64,000 nucleotides of DNA from Candidula unifasciata (Eukaryota; Mollusca; Gastropoda; Stylommatophora; Geomitridae), in the NCBI GenBank assembly GCA_905116865.2, contig CAJHNH020006013.1, forward strand, positions 1-64,000, written 5' to 3'. A program made the translations under genes and the position numbers. Shown here in pieces: positions 25,391 through 36,785 of the stretch. The notes under the pieces were generated by a model. The model worked only from the letters and a program-made list of their open reading frames with translations. It was not told the DNA's origin and did no database searches. Positions within the stretch are counted from its first letter, which is position 1. Every line of letters starts with the position of its first letter.

Positions 25391-25904
25391 TTCAGCCACA
25401 GTTTTCTAATTTCTTCATCTTTTAACTGTATCATTTCTTGTTACTCAGGCAGATCTTTTAAGAATCTCATCTTATCTCCGTTATCTTTTTTCTTCTGCAT
25501 GTTCCCCAGCTTTAAACTCCAGTGGAAAGTTCTTCGACCGCGAATTATAATATCTGAAGGCAAACAGTTGGTGTTGACCCTGTGGTGGCTGCCCAATGTG
25601 TGCTTGTTGCTGGTCTTGTTGGGACTACTGTTTGCTTGCTTTATTTTTCATAAAAGACAGTGGTTAACATTTTGTGTAGTTTTTATAGACACAAGGACCT
25701 TGTTGCTGTGAAGTTGGAAGCCTTGATGATGTCTTAATGATTCCCAAAACAGTTGCACTTATGAACTGTATGATGTAATCTTAACAATGAACTTCAGAGT
25801 TTGAAGCAAACAATGTGATGACTTTGTCATAGAAGTTCATGATTAGTATAAATCAAAGCTTTATCTGTATGTGGTTGTATTACTGAAATGATTTGTATTT
25901 CCAA

Positions 25905-26097
25905 AAAATTCCCCCGAAGTCGGAGTACATCTGCCGGAGAGGCGGGGAACGAGAACTGCGAACAAATAAGCCAGTAAAACGGATGTACACGCAAAACTCA
26001 GGTCAAGGTAAAAGCCAAAAGTCCATTTTGGACGAACAACCGCGACTTACCGCCGGAATTCACAGCCGGTGAACAAGAAGAAGAAGAAGAAGAAGTA
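25905..26097 (+). mobile_element. GAA-tailed short retroelement (family E), well preserved
   Basis: The clean right half reads CCCGAAGTCGGAGTACATCT, GCCGGAGAGGCGGGGAAC, AATAAGCCAGTAAAACGGAT, AAAAGCCAAAAGTCC and ACTTACCGCCGGAATTCACA, ending in (AAG)n at about 26077-26096. Many CpG and CCGG sites are still intact here but mutated in other copies, suggesting a younger insertion. Confidence 0.75.
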
Positions 26098-26280
26098 TTT
26101 CCAAAAGGATGTGCATGAAGGTATGATCTTACTGTATTTTATACAGTATTTTCTTGGTGTATGCTTCAGTGAGAATTGTAGTTGTTAATATTTTCAATGA
26201 GATCATTTGCCATGTCATTTTCTGACTTCTTATTTTTGTTTTATTACATATAATTTATAATAAACTTCTTACTCTGCACA

Positions 26281-26331
26281 GTGTGTTAGGGTTAGGGTTG
26301 TGAAAGAAGGAGAGAGAGAGAGAGAGAGAGG
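26281..26331. repeat. Two TTAGGG units followed by (GA)n
   Basis: TTAGGGTTAGGGTT at about 26285-26298 is followed 15 bp on by a GA run. Two telomere-type units are within chance expectation in a window this size. Confidence 0.5.
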
Positions 26332-26339
26332 GGAATTTG

Positions 26340-27605
26340 TTTAATAAAAATGTCAGAAGCCTGAATTATGTGCCTGGCTTAACCAGTATGTTGTGTTTGG
26401 CAGTTCAGGTGCATGCATTTCAGTGTCTACTGGGAAAAAACCTAGGCACAGTGGGTTTTCTGAAGCACAGTAATTATCTTCAGCTGGGGGAGGAGGCGGG
26501 CATTCAGTATAGGAAACACAGACAACATGGACATAAAAACCAAAGAAAGGAAACTTGTGACACAACAGAACTAAATAAACCTGAATTTAAAATAAAAAAG
26601 GAGAAATGAAAGTAACAACTAAATAGAACTGCTTATGAACAAAAATAGCAGTACAGATTGAATATGTGAAAAGTGCGCAACTAAGAGGCACTGGTTGTGA
26701 ACAAACAAACAAACAAAAATCAGTTTAAAAAACAAGTAACTAGAGAAGCAGCCTTTGAAATTTGGAAATACACTGGAACCGCACCTTCAGCATTTAAACC
26801 CTTTAAAACCCGTAGCAATTTTTAAAGAGACCAAAGTCCTTGAAATATTCACACTGTGAAGGGATGAAGGGAAATAGAAAATGCACCAAGAGTTCAATAC
26901 ATATAAGTAATCACTTCATCAGAGAATAAACCTGATTTCATGCTAAAGCAACTCCCAACCAGAGTGCAATTCTTTCTGTACCTGACAAACATTAGAAACA
27001 AGTGTAGGACAGGAGAAATTGCACTGGGATGGGGAATCGCTTCAGCGTGAGGCCATCCATTTTGATGTGATGTTATATGTTTAGCAACCCCTGCATATGG
27101 CAGAGACCATCAACACATTTTTACAGACTGTATCTTTATTTCCTCTCTCTTGGTCACTGTGTCACTCTGATTGTCTTACTGTCTCTCTCTCCTCTCTGTA
27201 TCTCTCTGTGCTTCCTTCCCTTGGCCCTCCATCTCCCCCCTCCCCCTTCCACATGTCTGTTCAGCAGTAACAAGTTTAGTATAGCATTGAATATTAGAAA
27301 AACAAGACCAAATGCAAAAACAAATCTAGAAATCAATCCTCATGTGGGTTCCTGGGCCCCATTTGGGCAGGAAATAATAGGCCCCCCCGCCTCCAACAAG
27401 CCTGTTACATAAGGCGAATCAGGGGGTTTGCAGAAGTGAGATGTGTTGGGACAAAAGGTGCTGACATTGCATCCTAGCTGTAAACCTCAACGCAACAAAG
27501 AAGAATTAAATGGCACTTGTGTAAAAATAAATGAATACAGATGAAACATGCAACAAGGACAGCATTAAACAGCACTGCCTGTTTGAAAGGAAAATGAATA
27601 TTAAC
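26340..27605. other. Intergenic stretch, no gene seen
   Basis: AT-rich sequence with a CT-rich patch at 27180-27260. At 27405-27500 a diffuse repeat block (GATGTGTTGGGACAAAAGGT, GCATCCTAGCTGTAAACC) also occurs near 39085-39140. No reading frame with family similarity was found. Confidence 0.45.
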
Positions 27606-27611
27606 CAACAT

Positions 27612-27818
27612 GAAACGGCTGGCCAAGTGGTTACAGTGTCAGACTGTCATGCAGGATACCTGGGTTTGATCCCCAGTAAGGTGATGTAGTTTTTCTGTCG
27701 GGGGCAGAATTAAACATCATAACCTGTACAGTCCGTGGTGACAGCACCAGCCGTGTGGCCCTAAAACCTGATGCTCACGACCTGTTGTCTACACTGCCCT
27801 TAAAAAAAGTGGTACATG
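27612..27818 (+). mobile_element. tRNA-derived SINE, family C
   Basis: The head has A box TGGCCAAGTGG at 27620-27630 and B box GGGTTTGATCC at 27662-27672, 42 bp apart as in tRNA promoters. The body has AACATCATAACCTGTACAGT, CAGCCGTGTGGCCCTAAAAC and the end CACTGCCCTTAAAAAAAGTG. Other copies are at 32685 and 50385 (antisense) and 5565 (sense). Confidence 0.85.
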
Positions 27819-27819
27819 C

Positions 27820-28330
27820 AGACAGTAGTGATAGTTACAAGTACAGTTAGCGCTGCTTAAGAAAAAAAAATACAGACCAAAATAACTGTTTATTATCATA
27901 AGCTTTTATTAACTTTAAAATATTATCACAATTACGTTACAAACAGTGAAAAGAAACGTAGTATGTTTTAAACAGGCTGAGCCCAAATTCAATGTATGTG
28001 TCACACTAATCGGACCAGAACATTAAAAACAAGGAAAAGTTTATTAAGACAGAACCATGCCTGATTATATAAGGTATGAAATTTGGGCATGAATAACAAT
28101 CAAATAAATTCCACAATTAGTGATGCTGTGTTCTATCATATGGAGTGAACAATGGCATGAACTTAGACAATGCATTCATAATCTGATCTGAGTACAGAAT
28201 CTTTGAAATGTCAGCATAAATTCACAATTTTATCTCATACTTGGTAACCCTGTGTTATATCAGATGACTGGATTAAGACAACAAGAAAATAAAATATAAA
28301 TCAGACAAATATCAAGTTTGATCATTATAT
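27820..28330. other. AT-rich intergenic stretch, nothing recognised
   Basis: Ordinary AT-rich sequence between a SINE and the (TA)n tract. No coding, RNA or repeat structure could be supported. Confidence 0.4.
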
Positions 28331-28331
28331 A

Positions 28332-28452
<121 letters not shown>

Positions 28453-28564
28453 TACACACAAGCACGCATACCAAGAGAGAGAGAGAGAGAGAGAGATCAG
28501 ATGTAAGAAAAACAAGAATATATGCTCAACATTGTATCTGTAAAGTAAGTGAAGATATTTTTCA

Positions 28565-28690
28565 CACCATAGCGGGCACATCACACATTTATAGACCAGT
28601 TGGGCACTCAATAGGTGATGTGACTAACACCATGCCAGCTGCCTTTACTTCCCAGAACTTATCCTAATAACCACTGTAGGTAACTGAGTT
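28565..28690 (-). mobile_element. SINE family B fragment, antisense
   Basis: ATTTATAGACCAGTTGGGCA, GGTGATGTGACTAACACCAT and GCCAGCTGCCTTTACTTCCC are the reversed family B middle and 3' half. Confidence 0.65.
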
Positions 28691-28734
28691 TAAAAAAAGG
28701 GACACTTCTCAAGTCTTAGACACCTAAGGGGTTA

Positions 28735-28950
28735 CAGTGCTATACTGATATTCGTATAGACCAGCAGCACGTGGTGAGTGATGTGGTGTTCTTTACTTCC
28801 CAGTAAATTGTCTGGTACCAGTTTTAAACTGGATCATCTTGGAAGACAAAGTTAATTGTGGAAAAAAAAAAAAGACTGCCTTGATGCAGATTTGAACCAA
28901 AGACTTTTAGACTGGCAGACGGGCGTAAAGCTGCTGTGCTACCATAGCTT
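28735..28950 (-). mobile_element. SINE family B, antisense, nearly complete
   Basis: Reversed family B: TCGTATAGACCAGCAGCACG, ACTTCCCAGTAAATTGTCTG, then the tRNA-like head on the minus strand. The antisense B box is near TTTGAACCAAAGACT (28890-28905) and the A box side near GCTGTGCTACCATAGC. Confidence 0.7.
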
Positions 28951-29074
28951 TCAGTAGGTAATTACTGATGTGTAAATTCTAACAGAATACCAGCCTGGTC
29001 CTGGTTAAATGCCCAGATGTGGCAGAATTTCGCTGACAAGCAAGCCAAGCCTGATATAATATATGTGTTTTTTT

Positions 29075-29271
29075 TTAAAGTATCCCAAAACCTTGAGTTG
29101 TAAACCCTTTGGCTCAGTACTATGGATATCGCAACCCTTCGGCCTTGATTCCATGATAGATACCGTAAATCTGGAAGGAATGTGGCTTTTCTGCCTACCC
29201 TCAGGGGTGAACCCGGACCACCCGGTCGCCAGGGAGTCCAGTTTAGCCAACTGCACTAGCAAGCCGGTCAT

Positions 29272-29272
<1 letters not shown>
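29075..29272 (-). mobile_element. tRNA-derived SINE, family A, antisense
   Basis: GTAAACCCTTTGGCTCAGTA, CGCAACCCTTCGGCCTTGAT and ATAGATACCGTAAATCTGGA are reversed family A body. The head lies at the right end (AGCCAACTGCACTAGC). It abuts another (TA)n tract at 29278-29328. Confidence 0.85.

Positions 29273-29277
<5 letters not shown>

Positions 29278-29330
<53 letters not shown>
29278..29330. repeat. (TA)n microsatellite
   Basis: About 25 TA units then a short CA run, directly adjacent to the head end of the family A SINE. Confidence 0.95.
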
Positions 29331-29338
<8 letters not shown>

Positions 29339-29627
29339 TGGACTCTAGACCAGATGAAACCTGATTTAAAATATAAAAAAATAAAAAAAAACTTAATTGT
29401 AAAAATAATGTTAATACTATTCCAGCCAGTTATATAAAGCAAACATTTCTTTAGCAAAAAGTTCACAAGAGTTTTACAAAACAAACAGTTAACAATTGCA
29501 TAGTGTGGCTGGCAAAGTAGAGATGAAAAGACATAAGTCATCTTTTTCACTGGATGAATAATCATTTAATATTATCCACATCTCACATGTAACTCTAGTC
29601 ACTCTATATGTTTTTTTGTGTTCATAC

Positions 29628-29735
29628 AGACACGCATGCACGTATGCACACACGTGCGCGGGTGCGCACACACACACACGCATGCACGCACGCACGCACG
29701 CGCACACACACACACACGTGTGCACACACACACCT
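29628..29735. repeat. (CA)n/(CG)-rich alternating purine-pyrimidine tract
   Basis: About 100 bp of ACACGCATGCACGCACGCAC-type sequence. Alternating purine-pyrimidine with CG and CA steps favours left-handed (Z) DNA (known property of such tracts). Confidence 0.85.
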
Positions 29736-29954
29736 TAAAAGTTTCATGTGTAGAGACAACTATTTTCCCATAATTTTTTTTTTTTTTACAATGGAAAATG
29801 AATATATCATAGTGAAAGCAACAAAAGAATTTCATTCTTGTTGAAAATATCATTTTTACAATCTCTATAATGCTGGTTCAAAGATAGAAAGAAAAAAAAA
29901 ACATGCACACAAAAACACAGCAAGCTTACCATTTTTAAGCCAAAGTCTATTAGG

Positions 29955-30020
29955 CATACCATGCTGACTTGTATTTTTGTAGTCCAGTCGGTGCTTGATG
30001 GGTGAGATGGTCAACATGAC
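29955..30020 (-). mobile_element. SINE family B fragment, antisense
   Basis: TATTTTTGTAGTCCAGTCGG, TGCTTGATGGGTGAGATGGT and CAACATGACG match the reversed 3' part of family B. Confidence 0.5.
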
Positions 30021-30301
30021 GACAGGTCTGAGATATGAGTTTCAGAATTTAAAACAAAACACACAAAAAAAAGCTAGATTTTTCTTTTCTAACTCTTTCA
30101 GTTCCTGGGGGTTTAGCATCAAAGTGCCAAGGGATAGTAAAGAAAGATGTAAAATCAGCACATCTTGTGATCACTGGGATACTAGGTAGGCACCTATAAA
30201 GGTATTTTCTTTTTCTTGGGATTGAAAATGTTAACCTCAGAGCAATAAATTATATACTTTTTCAATCATTTAAATTTTAAAAAAAAGTCTTTTATTGACA
30301 G

Positions 30302-30855
30302 CCGACATACAAAGCTGAGCGTGATGTTACTGACATGACAAAGCTGATTGTGAGTTACTGACATGACAAAGCTGATTGTGAGTTACTGACATGACAAAGC
30401 TGATTGTGAGTTACTGGCATGACAAAGCTGATTGTGAGTTACTGACATGACAAAGCTGATTGTGAGTTACTGACATGACAAAGCTGATTGTGAGTTACTG
30501 ACATGACAAAGGTGATTGTGAGTTACTGACATGACAAAGGTGAGCGGGACTTTACTGACATGACACAGCTGAGCATGACTTTATTCACATGACAAAGCTG
30601 ACTGAGTGTGACTTCACTGACATGACAAAGCTGAGTGTGAGTTACTGACAGGACAAAGCTGACTGTGAGTTACTGACACGACAAAAGTGTGCATGACATT
30701 GCTGACATACAAAGCTGAGTATGAATTTACTGACATGACACAGCTGAACATGACTTTACTTACATGACATGGTTGACAGAGTGTGACTTGACATGACAAA
30801 GCTGAGTGTGAGTTACTGACATGACAATGCTGAGTGTGAGTTACTGACAACAATG
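30302..30855. repeat. Minisatellite, 28 bp unit, about 19 copies
   Basis: ACATGACAAAG recurs every 28 bp (for example at 30361 and 30389) in the unit TTACTGACATGACAAAGCTG plus ATTGTGAG. The left half is homogeneous; the right half (after about 30540) has diverged copies with GAGCGGGAC, GAGCATGAC and ACTGAGTGT variants and length changes. Confidence 0.92.
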
Positions 30856-30909
30856 GAGAAGTGAAATCAGAAGTAAAGCAAATAAAAGACCTTTTTTTTC
30901 TTTTTACGC

Positions 30910-31030
30910 CAGTGGTGCACAGGGTATATAAATCTAAAATCATATTTTTACACACCAATCAGAAAGATGATATGGCCGGCTGCTTTTACTTTCCAGGACA
31001 ATACCTGGCACCCAATATCTAGTTTAGCCT
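30910..31030 (-). mobile_element. SINE family B fragment, antisense
   Basis: GCCAGTGGTGCACAGGGTAT, GATATGGCCGGCTGCTTTTA and CAGGACAATACCTGGCACCC are reversed family B 3' sequence. Confidence 0.6.
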
Positions 31031-31110
31031 CTACATCAGGGCTATTCAACCACATCTGGCCCGCTCTACACCATCACAGCTCACAGAGGGAAATCATAAA
31101 CTGTCATTTC
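31022..31110. other. Possible hAT-type terminal sequence
   Basis: CATCAGGGCTATTCAACCAC followed by ATCTGGCCCGCTC resembles the CAGGGxTxxxCAAC..TGGCCCGC ends of hAT elements. No matching second end or transposase was seen, so this is a weak call. Confidence 0.25.
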
Positions 31111-31243
31111 AACAGTGTCAGAACTGTCAGACAAAGAGTGATGGAGAAAGGACAGGTAGCAATCCAAGGGGGAGAGTGAGAGGGAAGGCAGAGGACGATG
31201 AGAGGGAAGGCGGAGGACGACATTTAGCTGGAGGAGGAAGTGT

Positions 31244-32050
31244 GAGTCTGATATCTATCACCTGTACTGAAACAATGTGTAGAAACATCCCGTTGATATC
31301 TATCACCTGTACTGAAACAATGTGTAGAAAGATCCCGTTGATATCTATCACCTGTACTGAAACAATGTGTAGAAACATACAGTTTATATCTATCACCTGT
31401 ACTGAAACAATGTGTAGAAACATCCAGTTGATATCTATCACCTGTACTGAAACAATGTGTAGAAACATCCCGTTGATATCTATCACCTGTACTGAAACAA
31501 TGTGTAGAAACATACAGTTTATATCTATCACCTGTACTGAAACAATGTGTAGAAACATCCAGTTGATATCTATCAACTGTACTGAAACAATGTGTAGAAA
31601 CACCCAGTTGATATATATAACCTGTACTAAAACAATGTATAGAAACATCCAGTTGATATATATCACCTGTACTGAAACAATGTGTAGAAACATCCCGTTG
31701 ATATCTATCACCTGTACTGAAACAATGTGTAGAAGCATCCAGTTTATATCTATCACCTGTACTGAAACAATGTGTAGAAACCTCCAGTTGATAGCTATCA
31801 CCTGTACTCAAACAATGTGTAGAAACACCCAGTTGATATCTATAGCCTGTACTGAAACAATGTGTAGAAACATCCAGTTTATATCTATCACCTGTATTGA
31901 AACAATGTGTAGAAACATCCCATTGATATCTATCACCTGTACTTAAACAATGTGTAGAAACATCCAGTTTATATCTATCACCTGTGCTGAAACAATATGT
32001 AGAAACATCCAGTTGATATCTATCAGCTGTACTAAAACATTGTATAGAAA
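31244..32050. repeat. Minisatellite, 45 bp unit, about 17-18 copies
   Basis: CCTGTACTGAAACAATGTGT recurs every 45 bp, with the rest of the unit AGAAACATCCCGTTGATATC and TATCA. As 45 is a multiple of three, a 15-residue peptide repeat is open on both strands (256 and 224 codons). There is no start context, no signal peptide and no homology, so it is a satellite and not a gene. Confidence 0.94.
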
Positions 32051-32051
32051 C

Positions 32052-32680
32052 TCAGTTTTCACACAGTTCAAAGAACAATTTGTTTCAATGAACACATCAT
32101 CTTTATCATAGCACTAGTTTACATGAAAACAATACACGTTATATTTGTCTACAATTCAATCCAAGAAGTTATAATGTCTTAGTGATGCACATATCATCTT
32201 TATCAGACACAAAGTAGTTTTTTTCACTACAAAGCTTGGCTTGTTGAATTAAAATTTCTTCATTTTATATGATAAGATCTTAAACTTCTTCTTCTTTCAT
32301 TCACTTGAAATAGATTATCTATGTCTGCAATGTTGTCTCTAGTATGAACTTCACTGTTTTTTGTAATTCACTCAGCAACCTGTACAGTTTGACTTGATCT
32401 TAAACTGAAAAGCCACATGTTGGGATTAGACTGTTTATGTACTGTGTACCTAGAAGTGTGGTTTTATAGAATATGTTTAACAGTATCACGTACAACAATC
32501 ATACACAGTTTTATAGTGTAAATAAGTGGTTCCCAGGTAATCAGGTAGTCACCATTTCGGTTACCTCACATTTGCACCGTTCTCTTGCTAACAAAAACCA
32601 CACAGAATGCTTATCACTGAACCTTGTTATGTAACTGACACAGACTGGGCTCTCATCAAAGCCAATAACTTACTGCCTGT
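32052..32680. other. AT-rich intergenic stretch, nothing recognised
   Basis: No coding similarity, tandem repeat or recognisable element could be supported here. Confidence 0.4.
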
Positions 32681-32684
32681 ATAT

Positions 32685-32885
32685 CCCACTTTTGCAGTGT
32701 AGACAAGGGGGTCTTTGAGCCTGAGAATTTAAGGCCACATGGCTACTGCTGTCAGCATGGACTGTGCAGGTTACAATTTTAATTTTTACCTGATAGAAAA
32801 AAAATCCTTAGCCTTACTGAGGATTCAAACCTAGGTCTTCCGCTTGAATGCCTAGCATTCTAACCATTCAGCCAGCTGCTAGCAT
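32685..32885 (-). mobile_element. tRNA-derived SINE, family C, antisense
   Basis: The reversed body TTTAAGGCCACATGGCTACT, CAGCATGGACTGTGCAGGTT is followed by the head on the minus strand. The B box is at GAGGATTCAAACCTAGG (about 32819-32835) and the A box at ACCATTCAGCCAGCTGCT. Confidence 0.8.
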
Positions 32886-33031
32886 TCACAAATCAAATGC
32901 GTAAGGCAGTTGTCAGAAATGCCAACACAAACAGGACAAGAAAGGCAGTTCCTTATCAATGGAAGCAGCAGTTAGGACAAGTTAGTAGTTGCATGTGCAG
33001 TTAATCCTATAAAGCAATACCAGTTCTGTGG

Positions 33032-33300
33032 TCGCCATGGCGTAGCAGCTAGATGCTCACGTGCGGATCGGAAGGTCGTGGGTTCACTCCCTGGTGGAGT
33101 TGGACTGTTTTCAAAAATGACCTTGACTCCCAGGTCGACCCAGCCTTGAGTGGGTACCGGGTGCAGTCCCAAGAAGTAAAGGCAACTGGCATGATGCTGA
33201 CCACATCACCCATCTTGTGCCGATTGGTCTATAAAAATATAGGTCTAGCCCTATATGCCTAAAGGCGTGGAAAGGGGACCTTTACTTTTACTTACTACCA
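33032..33300 (+). mobile_element. tRNA-derived SINE, family B, full length
   Basis: The head has A box TGGCGTAGCAGCTAG (about 33038-33052) and B box GGGTTCACTCC (33080-33090). The body has GACTCCCAGGTCGACCCAGC, GAGTGGGTACCGGGTGCAGT, GCATGATGCTGACCACATCA and the tail CCTAAAGGCGTGGAAAGG, then ACCTTTACTTTTACTTA. It is the reference copy for the commonest SINE in this window. Confidence 0.9.
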
Positions 33301-33469
33301 GTTCTGTTGCCAATAGGCCACTCGCCACTTTCTGAAATTTAGTTTGTAACATAAACCATGTTGGGTGCAGTTGAAAAGTCCTCCAAATGAACATCACAGC
33401 CTCAATATTGTGTCATATACTCAACTCAGTAGCTGGGCGACAGAACTATATACTTTCAGTGGAAAAACT

Positions 33470-33483
33470 GGGGGGGGGGGGGA
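33470..33483. repeat. Poly-G run
   Basis: A run of about 13 G residues of the kind often mis-sized in assemblies. Confidence 0.8.
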
Positions 33484-33837
33484 ATAAAATGGCTAACCAC
33501 AGTCAGAAGTCAGAAGCAAATAACTTGCAGTCAGCTTGTTTATCCACAATAATGGACCTGAAGTCAGTGATTCCCAGTTAGCTAAGTCTTGCGAGTCTAT
33601 TTTATATTAAAAGGTCTGAAATGACCCCATATTTTTTTTTATAGTCATATTACAAAATTTAAAAAAAGCATACAAATTAGAATCCCAAAAAAGATTGCAT
33701 TCCAAAGTTAAGTTTAAAAAAAAATTAGTTTAGTTTTAAATAATAACAGGGTGGCCTTAACTTTATTCTTTGAACCACCAAACTGGAAAAACTGACTAGG
33801 GGTCACATTACAAGAAAGAATTGGACATGATTCATCA

Positions 33838-34098
33838 TCATCATCAGGTGCCTTGCCGACTGGCGTGGGCGATTATGCCTCTCCATAATCCACGATCTCC
33901 TGCAGCATGTATCAGTTCGTGTGCCGACACACCTCCATGCCATGGAACAAGACTGTCAAGAATCTTCTCTCGTTGTCTTCCTCTATCCCTCCTTCCACAG
34001 ATCTTTCCAGTGGTCACAACATGTTCTATTTTCCCTCTTCTCATAACATGGCCGAAAAATGATGACCTTCTCCTTCTAGACATGATTACCATTACCAA
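33838..34098 (-). mobile_element. LINE reverse-transcriptase C-terminal fragment (family 2), best preserved
   Basis: The minus strand has an open 84-codon frame with MSRRRRSSFFGHVMRRGKIE, HVVTTGKICGRRDRGRQREK, ILDSLVPWHGGVSAHELIHA and GLWRGIIAHASRQGT, ending in a stop at 33844. RRxxFFGHVxR and GRRxRGRxR are typical of the tail of non-LTR retrotransposon ORF2. It is 5' truncated; the frame is intact over the visible part, so this copy is probably young. Confidence 0.85.
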
Positions 34099-34102
34099 AT
34101 GG

Positions 34103-34375
34103 GAGCCACATTGGTGTAGCAGTTAGACACCCACCTGCGGATCAGAAGGTCGTGGATTCAAGTCTGAATGAAATTACACTTGTTTCAAAAGTGACCTTGG
34201 CTTCTAGGCTGACTCAGCCTTGAGTGAGTACCAGGTAAAGTTCTGGAAAGTAAAGGTGGTAGGTGTATGCTGATCACAGCCACCAAGTGCCGATTGATCT
34301 ATAAAATATAGGTCTTGCCCTATATGCCCAATAAGATGAAGGTGTGGAAAATGGTACTTTACTTTTATTACTTGT
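34103..34375 (+). mobile_element. tRNA-derived SINE, family B
   Basis: It starts GGGAGCCACATTGGTGTAGC (A box side) and has GTCGTGGATTCAAGTC as B box. The body runs TTGGCTTCTAGGCTGACTCA, GAGTGAGTACCAGGTAAAGT to a GTGGAAAATGGTACTTTACT end. It abuts the LINE tail at 33838-34098. Confidence 0.85.
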
Positions 34376-34379
34376 TTAA

Positions 34380-35425
34380 ATGCCTGATGAATTTGACAGG
34401 TGAATAGTAGATATTGGTCTCCTGCACAAACAGTGGCCTGCATCCCTAAAGATTCAGATCAGGAGTGGATTTTTTGCCCAACATATTTCGGGTGTGGGTA
34501 GCAATGAACAGGCTGATAGATTATCTGTGGCTGTTTCTCTGGCTGGGCAGTTAGCCACTTTATCCTAAAGCAGATGTGGTAAAAGCTCTCTGGAATTAAG
34601 TGGATAGTGCAATAAAACAGAGCATTCTTATATGTAGAAACTGATTTGACTGGGAGTGAACCGAGGCTCTAGTTTTCAACACGCAGAGGATAAGACAGGC
34701 AGACTTTTAATCAGGTTACAACTGGTTCCATCAACTTCATTAGCTTCTGGGGAAGGAGACACTGTATGTATTGAGGTCAGTTCTTGATTCACTCATTCAT
34801 TTACTCATTCACTGATTCAGAAGAAGAACAAATAACAATTTGTGTTTTGTTATAAGTGAATGTTTAAGTTTTTCTTTACATAAACAACACATCTATACAA
34901 ATCTGGATATGTTTTCGAAAACATATATTCTTATGTTTATGGACACACACACACACAAATTTATATCTTGTTTTACAAGTTCTCAGATCTCCAGAAATAC
35001 TGTAGAATAGGCAAATATCTGTGTCATTTTACATAAAAGAACCAACATTCTGGGTGTGTGGGCATTTCACTTGAAACTAATAATACAGGAATGTTGGTTA
35101 TGGCAGAAATGCTGAGCAACAAGTGTTTAGCTGGATATATTTATACAACTGTAATATATGTGTTGTTATGTTGGATACATTATAATGAATGTCCTGACAT
35201 TAAAACAGCTAAAATAACAGTAGTGAAAAGACAAATCTCATCAAAACTGACATCTTGGAATACCAGACGGTTAAACTCAGCAAGATCAGAAAAAATGATT
35301 GGTTTTAAAATACATTAAATATGCATTAACTTACGAAAGCAGTGACATCACAAGTTATTTTATTAAAGAAGTTCACCAAACTATGATAGTCAGAATATAT
35401 CCATGATAGTTCATTTTCAACATCT
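34380..35425. other. Intergenic stretch, no gene seen
   Basis: AT-rich, with a short CA microsatellite at about 34943-34958. No reading frame shows family similarity. Confidence 0.4.
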
Positions 35426-35429
35426 TCCT

Positions 35430-35640
35430 CTGCTTCGTCTTCTACATTTCTCAACTGTGAACTCCAGTGGAAAGTCCTGGTTATTCATCCATGTTTGGAC
35501 TTTGGTCCTGTTCTAGGGCCTGATTTGTGCATGCACATTCACTTTACAGATCCAGCTTATTTGTGAGCGTATGGTTTGGTTCCTTGTCTCTCAGGCAGGT
35601 GTTCTCCAACTTCACAGTCGATGGTTATTCTGTCTACACT
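35430..35640 (-). mobile_element. GAA-tailed short retroelement (family E), antisense
   Basis: It reads in reverse: CTCCAGTGGAAAGTCCTGGT, TTATTCATCCATGTTTGGAC, GCATGCACATTCACTTTACA and GTTCCTTGTCTCTCAGGCAG. The antisense tail side is at about 35435 (CTTCGTCTTCTAC). Confidence 0.65.
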
Positions 35641-36194
35641 GGCCAGGTCCCCAGCAGAAAACTATTTCAAGGATGACCAGGTAAAGATGTAAATAGACCA
35701 GTTTGCAACCTAGTCTTTTTGAATAAGCTTTGAATACCACATGTGGGGATGCACCTCTGCATTTCTTTTTAGTTTCAAAGCCTATTCTTTAACAAAACTG
35801 ATTCGATTTGTGTCCATATTTTTTTTGGAATACTTCTTTGGAATAATTGTTGCGAATGTGAAACTACAACCTAGCAAGCTATAGTAGTACAACTATAGCA
35901 GAAATAAGAAATACTACATGCATATCTAAAGTAATGCAACTTTTAAAACCTAGATTAGCATGTTAACAACAAGAATTATCTCAGAGATGGAATATGGGAA
36001 AAATAACCAAAGTTATATAAGATTATTTAAATTACAGTAGTGACAGATACAGACTTTATGTAAAAGAAAAAAATAACACATTGGTGTTAAAGTATTAAGG
36101 CCGACTATTCTCACAGTCACTAATTCTTACAAAGTATGTTTATACACAATAATCTAAGCAAGAAAAGAGCAAAATTATTGTATGACATTAAGGT

Positions 36195-36475
36195 GGCATA
36201 CAAGGCAGACTGAACATAAAGTTGCCTAAGAAAATCATGAACAGTCAAAAAATGCTGGGAGTCGGTTCTACAATATCCTGTAAAGGTGTGTCTTCAATCC
36301 CCACAATTGGTATGTACCAAATACAACAGATCAAGGCAAAACTATTGGCCAAGAGTAAGACGGTGCAAGCCAAACTTTACGGGTTGCTGATTTAATTACA
36401 ACAGACAGTGAAGCTCAGACCAGAGTTGCAGATATAGATAATCGATTTCAATCGAATGAAAGAAGAAGAAGAAGA
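36195..36475 (+). mobile_element. Family H SINE fragment and LINE 3' tail (family 3-like)
   Basis: 36240-36290 matches family H (AAATGCTGGGAGTCGGTTCT, ACAATATCCTGTAAAGG). 36415-36475 reads AGTTGCAGATATAGATAATC then ATTTCAATCG and (GAA)n. It matches the LINE 3' end at 43575-43622 (TTGCAGATATAGATAATCTA then (GAA)n). Confidence 0.55.
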
Positions 36476-36499
36476 ATCTCCACAAAACACAAATAGTTA

Positions 36500-36607
36500 C
36501 CCCTATCAGTAACGTAAGAAAAGAGCAAAATAATTTTATTATATTAAAGTATAAAAAAGAATATATTAAGAATACTTGTTTCTAATTCCTATAGAACAAA
36601 AACAGTT

Positions 36608-36647
<40 letters not shown>

Positions 36648-36785
36648 ATAACATAAGAAAAAAGCAAAATAGTTTTATTATATAAAAGTATAAAGGACAG
36701 AATATTCAGAATACAATTTGTTAACCCCCACAGAACACAAGCAGTTACACAATCCCCTCCTCCCAATAACTTAAGAAAAAGAGCA
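36500..36785. repeat. Tandem duplication (about 141 bp) with a 38-nt poly-C run
   Basis: AGCAAAATAATTTTATTATA at about 36523 recurs as AGCAAAATAGTTTTATTATA at about 36664, and the rest of the unit (AAAGTATAAA, AGAATAT, CAGTTACCCC) follows in order. The poly-C tract at 36610-36647 lies inside one copy and corresponds to a short C run in the others. Confidence 0.75.

Noticed and set aside
26283..26300. Interstitial telomere repeat
   Set aside because: Only two TTAGGG units; too short to mean a fusion or healed break.
29005..29565. 186-codon minus-strand frame
   Set aside because: Runs through a family A SINE and a (TA)n tract; the peptide is Tyr/Ile dipeptide and SINE translation.
31127..31946. 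Long opposite frames with 15-residue repeats
   Set aside because: Produced by the 45 bp minisatellite; open on both strands, no homology, no gene signals.
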